Part shown: positions 28,509 to 36,921 of the stretch, piece by piece
How positions within the stretch are numbered: position 1 is the stretch's first letter
How the letters are laid out: each line of letters starts with the position of its first letter
NCBI RefSeq assembly: GCF_000155675.2
Contig: NC_020911.1
Span: 3,524,501 to 3,588,500 of the forward strand
DNA from: Octadecabacter antarcticus 307
GTDB taxonomy: Bacteria > Pseudomonadota > Alphaproteobacteria > Rhodobacterales > Rhodobacteraceae
Reading direction: 5' to 3'
Length of the DNA: 64,000 nt
Notes under the pieces: model-generated
The model's input: the letters and a program-made list of their open reading frames with translations, nothing else
Database searches by the model: none
What the model was told of the DNA's origin: nothing
Translations under genes and position numbers: made by a program

Positions 28509-29320
28509 TCTGCAGCTTCTTTACGAGTAGGGTTGATTACGGGTTCCCAATGGCGGGTTTTACCAGCGCCCACATGGCTTAGCGACATCTCAAGCTGGAA
28601 CATATCAGGACGGTATAGCGCTGAGAGGTACTCAACCCCCTGCTCGCTCGCATCACGCACAACCCTGTCTAGCGACAACAAAGGTGATCCAATACTTACG
28701 CCCAAAACCTCTGCTACTTCGGGCGAAGCCAGCGTGGCACTGACGGACTGGTGCGCGGCAACAACTTTCACGCCTGAGCGTTCGAGCAATCGAAACAAGG
28801 GCGTTGTGGCCAGCTCAGCCTCAGTATAATTCTGAGCAATTCCTTCTGGCACCCAAGTGGTCAAATGAGAAAATGGCTCTCCCTCCACCAGACGCAAGCG
28901 TACTGCAGCTTGAACGCGGGCTTTCGGATCAAGACCAAGTGCTCGTGCAACGCCGCCCGGTGCTACGCCATAACTAAAAGACAAAAGCCGCGCAGTCGTA
29001 TTTTGCCCCATCTCAACCAATTGCGGCATCAGTGTGCTGAAATCGGCTACCATCGACGGCTGCGGCCTGGGGGCACAAACAGTTGTACCAGACCCTGCGC
29101 GCCGCTCGACCAACCCGTCACCCTCTAAGGCATCAAGCGCACGCCGAACGGTGACACGCGACACATCAAGAGTGACTGCTAGTTTCTGCTCACCGGGCAA
29201 AACAGCACCTGCAGCATACACGCCACGCATAATTTCTTCGTGCAGGTGTAAATAAATGCGCCGCGCCTTGCCCCCTCCGGGCAGTCCTTTCGACTTTTTG
29301 ATGCTGGATAATTGCGCCAC
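28505..29320 (-). CDS. GntR-family regulator, HutC subfamily
   Basis: About 271 residues. The N-terminal winged helix shows GEQKLAVTLDVSRVTVRRALDALEGDGLVERRAGSGT split over two helices. The C-terminal UTRA domain contains RLRLVEGEPFSHLTTWVPEG and LYRPDMFQLEMSL. The start is taken at a GTG (29320) with AGAGGGG upstream; a TTG further out (29371) is possible. It is the first gene of the minus-strand operon and faces the tautomerase operon, so it probably controls both through the operator in the shared gap. Confidence 0.88.
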   Translation of the reverse strand: MAQLSSIKKSKGLPGGGKARRIYLHLHEEIMRGVYAAGAVLPGEQKLAVTLDVSRVTVRRALDALEGDGLVERRAGSGTTVCAPRPQPSMVADFSTLMPQLVEMGQNTTARLLSFSYGVAPGGVARALGLDPKARVQAAVRLRLVEGEPFSHLTTWVPEGIAQNYTEAELATTPLFRLLERSGVKVVAAHQSVSATLASPEVAEVLGVSIGSPLLSLDRVVRDASEQGVEYLSALYRPDMFQLEMSLSHVGAGKTRHWEPVINPTRKEAAE

Positions 29321-29354
29321 CTTTGCCCCTCTAATTCCATCTGATCCTAACAAC

Positions 29355-29378
29355 AGATTTTCTAAAAGCAAGAAATCT
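29355..29378. promoter_or_regulatory. Inverted repeat in the gntR/tautomerase gap
   Basis: AGATTT and AAATCT are separated by 12 bp. It lies just upstream of the gntR GTG start, inside the longer alternative reading frame. It may be an autoregulatory site or chance. Confidence 0.3.
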
Positions 29379-29422
29379 ATCCTACAAAAGGCAAAATATT
29401 TGACCTATCAATATCCAATAAC

Positions 29423-29442
29423 CTGTATTATAGAAAATACAG
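29423..29442. promoter_or_regulatory. Probable GntR operator
   Basis: CTGTATT-ATAGAA-AATACAG is a perfect 7 bp inverted repeat 18 bp upstream of the tautomerase ATG. A TTGACC sequence at 29400 could be a -35 element with the -10 inside the palindrome, so binding would block the plus-strand operon promoter. Confidence 0.6.
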
Positions 29443-29460
29443 ATTTTATTGGGGGACTCT

Positions 29461-30027
29461 ATGCCAGTTATCGAACTGCACGTGATGCACGGCTATGATG
29501 ACATCGAAAAATTACGCCTGTGCGAAGCGCTGACCCATGCGGTACGGATTGTGGTCCCGGCCCCGCCTGAAGCAGTTACCGTAATGATCCACGAACTTGA
29601 GCCCGCAGGCTATATGCGGGGCGGTCAGCATCGTACACCTGCAGCCGCTCTGCCATGTCCGATCAAGCTAGTACAAACCTATCTGTCGGCGATGGAAGTC
29701 CGCGATATCGATGCTGCCCGCAGCGTGCTGGGTGCAGGCTTTACTATGACCTTCCCTGGGACAGAACCCATGACCGAGCTGGAACAAATGATTGACTGGG
29801 CCAAGCCACGCTATAATTTCATCACCAAGTCCTACTCCGGGTTCGAAGCCGTACAAACACCCGGCGATGCTGCAGTGGTATATTGCCATGGCACCTTGTC
29901 CGGCGAATGGCCGGATGGCAAAGCTTTTGACGGCATCCGCTTCATCGACCGCTTCGAAGTGACCGATGCCCACCTGACCCGTCAGGACGTCTGGAATGAC
30001 ATCGCAGAAACAAAGGCCAATTCATGA
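29461..30027 (+). CDS. Tautomerase fused to a SnoaL/NTF2-like domain
   Basis: 188 residues. The ATG is followed directly by Pro (MPVIELHVMHGY), so mature Pro1 can be the general base of 4-oxalocrotonate tautomerase-type enzymes. That domain spans about residues 1-65. After a short linker, residues about 70-188 form a SnoaL/NTF2-like fold (LVQTYLSAMEVRDIDAARSVL, FDGIRFIDRFEV). The fusion suggests enol/keto isomerisation of a pathway intermediate. Its stop overlaps the next start (ATGA), and it is the first gene of the plus-strand operon. Confidence 0.78.
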   Translation: MPVIELHVMHGYDDIEKLRLCEALTHAVRIVVPAPPEAVTVMIHELEPAGYMRGGQHRTPAAALPCPIKLVQTYLSAMEVRDIDAARSVLGAGFTMTFPGTEPMTELEQMIDWAKPRYNFITKSYSGFEAVQTPGDAAVVYCHGTLSGEWPDGKAFDGIRFIDRFEVTDAHLTRQDVWNDIAETKANS

Positions 30028-31733
30028 CTCAAAAACCAACACCGCAAAAAATTGACCCCATTACGCTGGCTGTTCTTGCTGGCAGGATGGAGCAGATTGC
30101 AGACGAGATGGATGCAACTTTGTTTCGCGCCGCTTTCAACCCGATTATCGCCGAAGCACATGACGCGTCCCACGGGCTCTACCATGCCATATCGGGTGAT
30201 ACACTGGTGCAGGGCAAATCAGGTCTGCCAATCTTTGTGGGTGTTATGTCTTTTGCCGTAAAAGCGGTCATCGATAAGGCCGCACAAAATGGTGATCTGG
30301 AAGATGGCGATATCTACATCTTCAATGATGCCCACCTTGGCGGAACCCACCTAAGCGATATGCGCCTTGTTAGACCTTACTTTTATGCAGGCAAACTGTT
30401 TTGCTACCTTGCCTCTGTTGGGCACTGGCATGATGTGGGTGGCGCTGTGCCCGGGAACTATAACCCCGCCGCAACAGATGCTTTTCAGGAGGCGTTCGTG
30501 CTGCCCCCCGTTCGCCTTGCAAAGGCTGGCACGATCCAGACTGACATTGTCGATATCCTGATGCGCAACACTCGCCTGCCACAATCGGCTCAAGGGGATC
30601 TGAACGGCCAACTTGGAGCGCTTGATCTGGGCGTCAAACGGCTCGACGAACTGCTGGGCGAATACGGTGCCGACACCGTGCACGTTGCGTTGAGTGCCTT
30701 GCAAGATCGCGCTGAAACGCTGATGCGCGCCGAACTGGTGGACCTGCCTGATGGACGGTGGGAGGCAGAAGATTTTCTTGATAATGATGGCATTACTGAC
30801 GTGCCTTTGAAGATTAAAGTGGCGCTCGAGATTAAGGGCGACCGCATGACCTTAGACTTTGCTGGCACCGCTGACCGCTGCGCCGGCCCAGTCAACATCG
30901 CCCTGCCAACTGCTGTCGCCACAGCCTATGTCGCGATCAAGCATATTTTCCCCAGCTTACCGGCAAACGCAGGTGTCATGCGCCCAATCGATGTTAAAAT
31001 TCCTGATGGGTCGCTTCTGTCCGCCCCCTTCCCTGCTCCCGTTGGCGGCTACACAGAGACCATTTTGCGCATGGTTGACGTCATCTTTGCGGCAGCATCA
31101 CATGCAGCGCCAGACCGCGTTGTTGCAAACGCTTATGGCACGATCAATGCGCTTTCCATATCGGGTAAACGCGCCGATGGCCAACCTTGGGTCATGTTCA
31201 GCTTTTACGGTGGCGGACATGGCGGATCAATTGAAAGTGATGGTCTGAACCACGGCAACGCGCCTATTTCTACCGCCACTATACCCCCAATGGAAATTCT
31301 TGAGGCAGCCTACCCTATCATGTTCAAACAATGGGCCTTGCGCCCCGACAGCGCCGGTGCGGGTATGCACCGAGGTGGCATGGGCGCCACTTATGAAATC
31401 GAGGTGCTCGAAGAATCTGCTACAGCATTTCTATTTGGTGAGCGTGGCCGCTTTGCCCCCAAGGGCGCCGCTGGCGGCGCTGAAGCAGCAATGAATGTAT
31501 TTTCCTACGAGCAGGCAGATGGCTGGCACAACCCGCCTATGGCCTCCAAAATGGTTGGGATTAAACTAGAGCGTGGCCAATCAGTGCGGCTCGATACCCC
31601 CGGTGGAGGAGGATATGGCCCTGCGGCGAAACGCGACCCGGCAGATGTTGCACGCGATGTCGCTGGAGGGCTGCTGACGGACAGTAACGCCACTCAAAAC
31701 TATGGCCCAGCCTGGAAAGAGGTGTCCTTATGA
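30024..31733 (+). CDS. Hydantoinase B/oxoprolinase-family subunit (HyuB)
   Basis: 569 residues. The N-terminus DPITLAVLAGRMEQIADEMDATLFRAAFNPIIAEAHDAS, and GGYTETILRMVDV later, match HyuB of N-methylhydantoinase, acetophenone carboxylase and related ATP-dependent amidohydrolases or carboxylases. It ends with the common GGGGYGPA motif. It works with HyuA, which overlaps it by ATGA. The substrate is probably a cyclic amide/imide or a ketone; the operon does not say which. Confidence 0.9.
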   Translation: MTQKPTPQKIDPITLAVLAGRMEQIADEMDATLFRAAFNPIIAEAHDASHGLYHAISGDTLVQGKSGLPIFVGVMSFAVKAVIDKAAQNGDLEDGDIYIFNDAHLGGTHLSDMRLVRPYFYAGKLFCYLASVGHWHDVGGAVPGNYNPAATDAFQEAFVLPPVRLAKAGTIQTDIVDILMRNTRLPQSAQGDLNGQLGALDLGVKRLDELLGEYGADTVHVALSALQDRAETLMRAELVDLPDGRWEAEDFLDNDGITDVPLKIKVALEIKGDRMTLDFAGTADRCAGPVNIALPTAVATAYVAIKHIFPSLPANAGVMRPIDVKIPDGSLLSAPFPAPVGGYTETILRMVDVIFAAASHAAPDRVVANAYGTINALSISGKRADGQPWVMFSFYGGGHGGSIESDGLNHGNAPISTATIPPMEILEAAYPIMFKQWALRPDSAGAGMHRGGMGATYEIEVLEESATAFLFGERGRFAPKGAAGGAEAAMNVFSYEQADGWHNPPMASKMVGIKLERGQSVRLDTPGGGGYGPAAKRDPADVARDVAGGLLTDSNATQNYGPAWKEVSL

Positions 31734-33796
31734 CTCGCTCAAACCGAATGATTGGCGTCGATGTCGGCGGCACATTCACAGATATTTTCGTATTGGACGA
31801 GGCGACTGGCATTGCTGAGGTGGCCAAGGTGCCGACCACGCGGCCTGACCAATCAGATGGCTTTCTGTCTGGCATCAGCGCACGCGTCAAGGATCTCTCC
31901 ACCGTATCTGTGGTCGTTCATGGCACCACCGCAGGGACCAACGCCCTGCTTGAGCGCAAGGGCGCACGCATAGGCGTAATCACCACTATGGGACTGCGCG
32001 ATGTGCTGGAAATGCGCCGACGTGACCGACCACGCACGTGGGGCCTTCGGGGAGATTTTACCCCCATCGTAGAGCGTTCGTTACGTCTTGAGGTGTCTGA
32101 GCGCACCCTTGCTGATGGTACCATTCGCACCCCTGTAGACTTGGAAAGCGTGCGCAAAGCAGCTCAGCAACTCATTGATGATGGATGCCTCGCCTGCGCA
32201 ATCTTGTTTGCAAACAGCTATGCCAATGCTAAAAATGAACGTCTTGCCGTGGAGGCCGTACGCGCCATCTGGCCCAATGCTCATGTTTCGGCTTCGTCCG
32301 AGATTTTACCTGAAATTCGCGAATTTGAACGCTTCTCGACCACTGCTCTAAATGCATACCTACAGCCTGAGGTTTCTGGCTACCTTGCTCGGTTAGAGAC
32401 TGCGTTGAAAGATGGCGGTTTTGCCGGTGAATTTATGCTTGTGCAATCCAACGGCGGCGTCATGGATGTAGAATCCGCCGCAAAACTGCCCGTGCGCACA
32501 GCCCTTTCGGGTCCAGCTGCAGGGGTCATCGCTGCGGGTTACATCGCTGAAGCCGCGGGTTTTGCGGATGTGATCACCGGCGATATGGGCGGAACGTCAT
32601 TTGATGTTAGCCTCATCGCCAAGGGCCAGTCTATGCTCTCACCACAGACTTCAGTCGATTTTGGCATGGTAATCAGGTCACCTATGATCGAAATCACGAC
32701 AATTGGTGCCGGAGGCGGCTCCATAGCTTGGGTCGACAAAGGCGGGCTGCTAAACATTGGCCCCGAAAGCGCCGGATCTACCCCTGGCCCTGTTGCGTAT
32801 GGTCAGGGCAACACAAGACCCACGGTCACTGACGCTAACGTGGTTCTAGGACGCATCGACCCCGAAAACCCCATCGGGGGCAAGCTAGATCGGCTTGATG
32901 TTGAAGCTGCTAAATCCGCTATATTGGAACATGTCGGCAAACCCTTGAACCTTGATGCTTTGCAAGCAGCCGAAGCCATTTTGCGTGTTGCCAACAGCCG
33001 AATGGCTGGTGCGCTACGATTAGTCTCTATTGAACGTGGATTTGACCCAAAGCGCTTTGCGTTTATGCCGTTTGGTGGTGGAGGTGCGCTGCATTCAGGG
33101 GCGATGCTGGAAGAAGTTGGTCTCGCACGCGCTATCGTACCACGCTACCCTGGCGTGACCTCTGCCATGGGCTGCGTGATAGCAGACATGCGGCAAGATT
33201 TCGTCCAAACAATCAACGCAGCCCTAACAGGCATCGACCTCCAAACCTTAACTTCTTTCATGCAAAATCATATTGACAGTGGCTTTGCCACTTTAGATGC
33301 TGCTCGCACGCATTTTGAAGGGCGTGATACAGAGTTTACACTCGACATGTCCTATTTGGGACAAACCCATACCGTATCTGTCCCCCTGCCAGTGGTGGTG
33401 GCAGGCGGGAAGGTTGTGGCACCTACTGAAAACGAAATTACTGCTGCCTTCGATGCCGCTTATAGTTCAACTTATGGGCGTCTCTTGGAAAAAGGTACAC
33501 GCCGTGTGATTAATTTAAGGTCGGCAATCATTGGGCGGCGCCCACGCTTTGATCTCGCAACCCTCGCACCCAAGGGTGGTAGTGTTGAGGCCGCGTTCAA
33601 AGGAACCCGTCAAGTTCATTTTGCAGACCGCTGGTTTGAAACAAGGCTTTATAACAGGCTCGATTTACCCGTTGGCGCCGAAATCCCAGGGCCTGCAATC
33701 CTCGAACAACCCGACACAACCGTGCTCATTGAGCCCGGTCTTATTGGAAAAGTTGACGCCTTTGGTAACACATTGATTGAGAGAGCTGCCTTATGA
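31730..33796 (+). CDS. Hydantoinase A/oxoprolinase-family subunit (HyuA)
   Basis: 688 residues with an actin-like ATPase fold. Phosphate 1 is in MIGVDVGGTFTDIFVLDEATG, and adenosine/phosphate regions are ALSGPAAGVIAAG and TGDMGGTSFDVSLI. GAGGGSIAWVDKGGLLNIGPESAG is characteristic of this family. It couples ATP hydrolysis to opening or carboxylation of the substrate together with HyuB. ATGA overlaps on both sides show a tightly coupled operon. Confidence 0.92.
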   Translation: MTRSNRMIGVDVGGTFTDIFVLDEATGIAEVAKVPTTRPDQSDGFLSGISARVKDLSTVSVVVHGTTAGTNALLERKGARIGVITTMGLRDVLEMRRRDRPRTWGLRGDFTPIVERSLRLEVSERTLADGTIRTPVDLESVRKAAQQLIDDGCLACAILFANSYANAKNERLAVEAVRAIWPNAHVSASSEILPEIREFERFSTTALNAYLQPEVSGYLARLETALKDGGFAGEFMLVQSNGGVMDVESAAKLPVRTALSGPAAGVIAAGYIAEAAGFADVITGDMGGTSFDVSLIAKGQSMLSPQTSVDFGMVIRSPMIEITTIGAGGGSIAWVDKGGLLNIGPESAGSTPGPVAYGQGNTRPTVTDANVVLGRIDPENPIGGKLDRLDVEAAKSAILEHVGKPLNLDALQAAEAILRVANSRMAGALRLVSIERGFDPKRFAFMPFGGGGALHSGAMLEEVGLARAIVPRYPGVTSAMGCVIADMRQDFVQTINAALTGIDLQTLTSFMQNHIDSGFATLDAARTHFEGRDTEFTLDMSYLGQTHTVSVPLPVVVAGGKVVAPTENEITAAFDAAYSSTYGRLLEKGTRRVINLRSAIIGRRPRFDLATLAPKGGSVEAAFKGTRQVHFADRWFETRLYNRLDLPVGAEIPGPAILEQPDTTVLIEPGLIGKVDAFGNTLIERAAL

Positions 33797-34395
33797 CCCC
33801 CTCTACGACCGCCTTGCTGACAATCGACCTTCAAAACGACTTTTTGCACCCCAAAGGAGCGTATGGTCGCGCTGACCAAGGAGCGGAGAGTATCCTTTCT
33901 CTTCCGCACCGGATTGCACCCTTAAAAGCGGCTCTAATAGAGGCGGGTGGGATATTTATATCAGCTCAATTCACATTGGTGCCTGGACGCGATGGCGTAC
34001 CACTCATAGCAGCGCATTTGCAAAAGCTACGCCCCTTTCTAACAAAGGGTGACTTTGCCCCCGGTAGTTTTGGGCACGCCCTTACCGACACCCTAGCGCC
34101 AGCTGATTTCACAATTGAAAAAGTAGCCTATTCCGCATTTTACCAGACTCGGCTCGAATATGTTTTACGCGCTATGAAAATTGATACGCTGATCATTGGC
34201 GGTATCGTCACCAATGGTGGCGTTGCGAGCACCGTACGCGATGCACATCTGCGCGATATTCATACCGTATTGCTCAGCGATGGCTGTGCCGCTTTTAAAG
34301 ACGACATGCACGATGCAACGCTGAAATCTCTTGGATCAGTGACAGATATACTAACCTGCGCAGAAGCAATCGATACGATTGGTGGTATCGCATGA
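33793..34395 (+). CDS. Isochorismatase-like hydrolase lacking the nucleophilic cysteine
   Basis: 200 residues of the isochorismatase-like fold. Asp12 (TIDLQNDF) and Lys110 (TIEKVAYSAF) of the triad are present. The usual cysteine in a VTNVCVEST-type motif is replaced: here VTNGGVASTVRDA has Gly143 at that position. Amidases of this family need that cysteine, whereas true isochorismatases such as EntB and PhzD do without it. So this is unlikely to be a standard cysteine amidase and may hydrolyse an enol ether or similar. Coupled on both sides by ATGA. Confidence 0.85.
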   Translation: MTPSTTALLTIDLQNDFLHPKGAYGRADQGAESILSLPHRIAPLKAALIEAGGIFISAQFTLVPGRDGVPLIAAHLQKLRPFLTKGDFAPGSFGHALTDTLAPADFTIEKVAYSAFYQTRLEYVLRAMKIDTLIIGGIVTNGGVASTVRDAHLRDIHTVLLSDGCAAFKDDMHDATLKSLGSVTDILTCAEAIDTIGGIA

Positions 34396-35252
34396 CCTTA
34401 CGCAATCGGTTGGTGAGACCACAAATTCTTATTGCTCCAGGTGTCTATGATGGGCTGACCGCAGCACTTGCTACTGACGCAGGGTTTGAGGCGCTGTATC
34501 TTTCAGGTGCTGCTGTTGCTTATACTCGGCTTGGTCGGCCTGATATTGGGCTGACAACAGCGTCAGAGATGACTGATACAATGGCTTTAATTGCGGATCG
34601 TACGGATCTTCCCGTGATCATGGACGCCGACACTGGCTTTGGAAATGCCTTGAACGCGCGGCGCACAATGCAAAGCTATGAACGTGCAGGCGCATCAGCC
34701 TTACAGATAGAAGACCAGGTTTACCCAAAGAAATGCGGCCACTTTTCCGACAAATCATTAATATCATCTGCAGAAATGACAGGTAAGATTTCAGCTATGG
34801 TCGACGCACGACGTCATGACACTTTGATCATTGCGCGTACAGATGCGATAGCCGTCGAAGGCTTTGATGCAGCGATTGAACGTGCTGGAGCCTATATCGA
34901 TGCAGGTGCAGATATGCTGTTCATTGAGGCACCTCGCGACAGTGGTGAGTTAAAAAAAATCGCTGATAATTTTAAAGGACGAGTGCCGTTGCTTGCAAAT
35001 ATGGTCGAAGGCGGTACCACTCCGATCTCATCTGCCAGCACTTTACAAGACATGGGATACGATGTCGTGATCTTTCCTGGCGGGATCGTACGCGCCCTCG
35101 CAAAAACCGCGCAGAATTATTACGCAAGTTTAAAAAAAACTGGCTCTAATAAGTCTTTTTCCGACCAAATGCACGATTTTGATGGGCTAAATACAGCGAT
35201 AGGCACACCTGAAATGATAGCACTCGGGGAACGTTTTGATGGAAAGTCCTGA
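34392..35252 (+). CDS. Isocitrate lyase/PEP mutase superfamily lyase
   Basis: 286 residues. PGVYDGLTAALATDAGFEALYLSG, the metal-binding MDADTGFGN, QIEDQVYPKKCGH (the KKCGH catalytic loop) and ARTDA are all present. KKCGH marks lyases such as methylisocitrate, oxaloacetate or 2,3-dimethylmalate lyase rather than phosphonopyruvate mutase. Together with the LeuCD-like hydratase it suggests hydration of an unsaturated dicarboxylate followed by carbon-carbon cleavage. Confidence 0.88.
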   Translation: MTLRNRLVRPQILIAPGVYDGLTAALATDAGFEALYLSGAAVAYTRLGRPDIGLTTASEMTDTMALIADRTDLPVIMDADTGFGNALNARRTMQSYERAGASALQIEDQVYPKKCGHFSDKSLISSAEMTGKISAMVDARRHDTLIIARTDAIAVEGFDAAIERAGAYIDAGADMLFIEAPRDSGELKKIADNFKGRVPLLANMVEGGTTPISSASTLQDMGYDVVIFPGGIVRALAKTAQNYYASLKKTGSNKSFSDQMHDFDGLNTAIGTPEMIALGERFDGKS

Positions 35253-36609
35253 TGTAGCCCCCCCTCCCACCAGCTTTGATATACAGATTGGCACTTTGAT
35301 CATCGGCGCAGGGGCTTGCGGTATGGTTGCTGCACTTTCTGCCCATGAGGCTGGCCAAGATGTCTTGTTGATCGAGGCAGATGCCGTCCCAACAGGCTCT
35401 ACCGCGTTGAGCGCCGGGTTAATTCCGGCGGCAGGCACTCGGTTACAAAAGGCCGCTGGAATAACTGATACACCGGCTCAGTTTGTCAAAGACATTCAGG
35501 CTAAGGCACATGATGAAAACAACGCTTGCCTCGTTACTGTGATGGCCGAGATGGCGGCACCTGTTATCGAATGGCTTGCAGAGACTCACGCCCTGCCTTT
35601 TTCCTTGGTAACTGATTTTGATTATCCTGGCCACGCACGACGGCGCATGCATGGTCTGCCCTCTAGGTCCGGACAAGAGTTGATTGACGCGCTACGATCA
35701 CGCATCGAAGCACTAGATATTCCACTGATCTGTAACCGACGTGCTTTGCGGCTCTATGCAGCGGTGAATCGAGTGTATGGGGCAGAACTTACTCTGCCAG
35801 ATGGTAAGACCGAAACGGTAGGATGCGATAGACTGATCTTAGCCTGTAACGGATATGGCGGCAATCGGGAGATGGTCACGAAACATATGCCTCAGATCGA
35901 CAACGCTGTATGGTTTGGTCATGATGGTAATAGAGGTGAGGCAATTGCATGGGGAGACGCTCTAGGGGCCGCGACACGCCATCTTGGCGCCTTTCAAGGG
36001 CACGGTAACGTGGCTCACCCTCACGGTATCTTGATTACTTGGGCCACTATCACAGAAGGCGGATTTCAGGTGAATGTGAATGCAAACCGCTTTTGGAATG
36101 AAAGCCAAGGCTACTCAGAGGCAGCGCGTGCTGTTTTGTCTCAGCCTGATGGGGCGGCCTGGACAATCTTTGATAGTAGGATTGCAGGAGTTGCGCGGCA
36201 GTTTGAAGATTTCAAATCCGCCGAGCGGCAGGGCGCTGTGATGACCGCGGAAACGCTCGAGGAACTTGCCGTTATGGCAGGTCTTCCGACTGCAGCACTT
36301 GTTCAAGCTGTTGTTGATGTTCCCGTTGAAGGGGTTGATGCCTTTGGTCGGGTCTGGGCAGGCAAACCCCGCCTTTCTGCTCCCTTTCACGCGGTAAAAG
36401 TGACTGGCGCACTATTTCATACGCAGGGCGGTTTAGACATTATACCTGCAAGCGCCGCAGTACGACTTAAAGACGGTGGACAGTTTGAGAATTTGTTCGC
36501 CGCTGGCGGTGCCGCCTGTGGCGTTTCGGGAAAAGGTGATAGCGGTTATTTATCAGGCAACGGCTTGCTTGCTGCAGTTACCTTAGGCTTTATAGCGGGG
36601 CGTGGTTAG
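35239..36609 (+). CDS. FAD-dependent oxidoreductase, fumarate reductase/3-ketosteroid dehydrogenase type
   Basis: 456 residues. The N-terminal dinucleotide fold is TLIIGAGACGMVAALSAHEAG. The C-terminal FAD site is LFAAGGAACGVSGKGDSGYLSGNGLL, and TQGGLDIIPASAAVR lies in the substrate region. It is the soluble flavoprotein type that adds or removes hydrogen across a C=C bond next to a carbonyl. It overlaps the lyase gene by 14 bp and closes the operon. The ATG at 35239 is preferred over a TTG one codon earlier. Confidence 0.87.
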   Translation: MESPDVAPPPTSFDIQIGTLIIGAGACGMVAALSAHEAGQDVLLIEADAVPTGSTALSAGLIPAAGTRLQKAAGITDTPAQFVKDIQAKAHDENNACLVTVMAEMAAPVIEWLAETHALPFSLVTDFDYPGHARRRMHGLPSRSGQELIDALRSRIEALDIPLICNRRALRLYAAVNRVYGAELTLPDGKTETVGCDRLILACNGYGGNREMVTKHMPQIDNAVWFGHDGNRGEAIAWGDALGAATRHLGAFQGHGNVAHPHGILITWATITEGGFQVNVNANRFWNESQGYSEAARAVLSQPDGAAWTIFDSRIAGVARQFEDFKSAERQGAVMTAETLEELAVMAGLPTAALVQAVVDVPVEGVDAFGRVWAGKPRLSAPFHAVKVTGALFHTQGGLDIIPASAAVRLKDGGQFENLFAAGGAACGVSGKGDSGYLSGNGLLAAVTLGFIAGRG

Positions 36610-36920
36610 ACAACAGGGATCATTCATCTCTTGTCGCTTCACCACCCGTGTGGAGGCTTTTAGCAATGTCACTACCCTGCATTTCGACTTTGGAGAGTGG
36701 GCATGTTAAATTGATCATTGCTTGCGGGGCCGGGCGGTGGATTTGAAAGTTCAATAAGCACTACGTCAATAAGTGCCCATTCACTTTTGGCATCGCCTCC
36801 CCGACATGCTTCGAGCACACTGCGCTTTCCTAATTCAATTGGGCAGCCTCAATCATCTAGTCGAGGCAAACGAACGCAACGGATCCTCGCTAAACGAAAT
36901 CGTTTCTGAGAGGGTAGGAT
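36610..36920. other. Gap between the two convergent catabolic units
   Basis: No convincing gene. The right end holds the hairpin described at 36882. The rest shows no repeat or IS signature that I can recognise. Confidence 0.4.
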
Positions 36921-36921
36921 C
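36882..36921 (-). terminator. Long hairpin at the end of the CoA-transferase gene
   Basis: Outer pairing GATCCT/AGGATC and inner AAACGA/TCGTTT enclose the stop region of the minus-strand gene. There is no T run, so termination is only likely. It contains TGAGAGGG by chance or kinship to SHIE elements, but the left SHIE block is absent. Confidence 0.4.

Noticed and set aside
28615..28625. TGAGAGG in the gntR gene
   Set aside because: No stem or left block around it; plain coding sequence.
36882..36921. A ninth short hairpin element at the end of the CoA-transferase gene
   Set aside because: It has a hairpin and TGAGAGGG but no YTGCC(C)GGCAG block, and outer bases pair as in a terminator.
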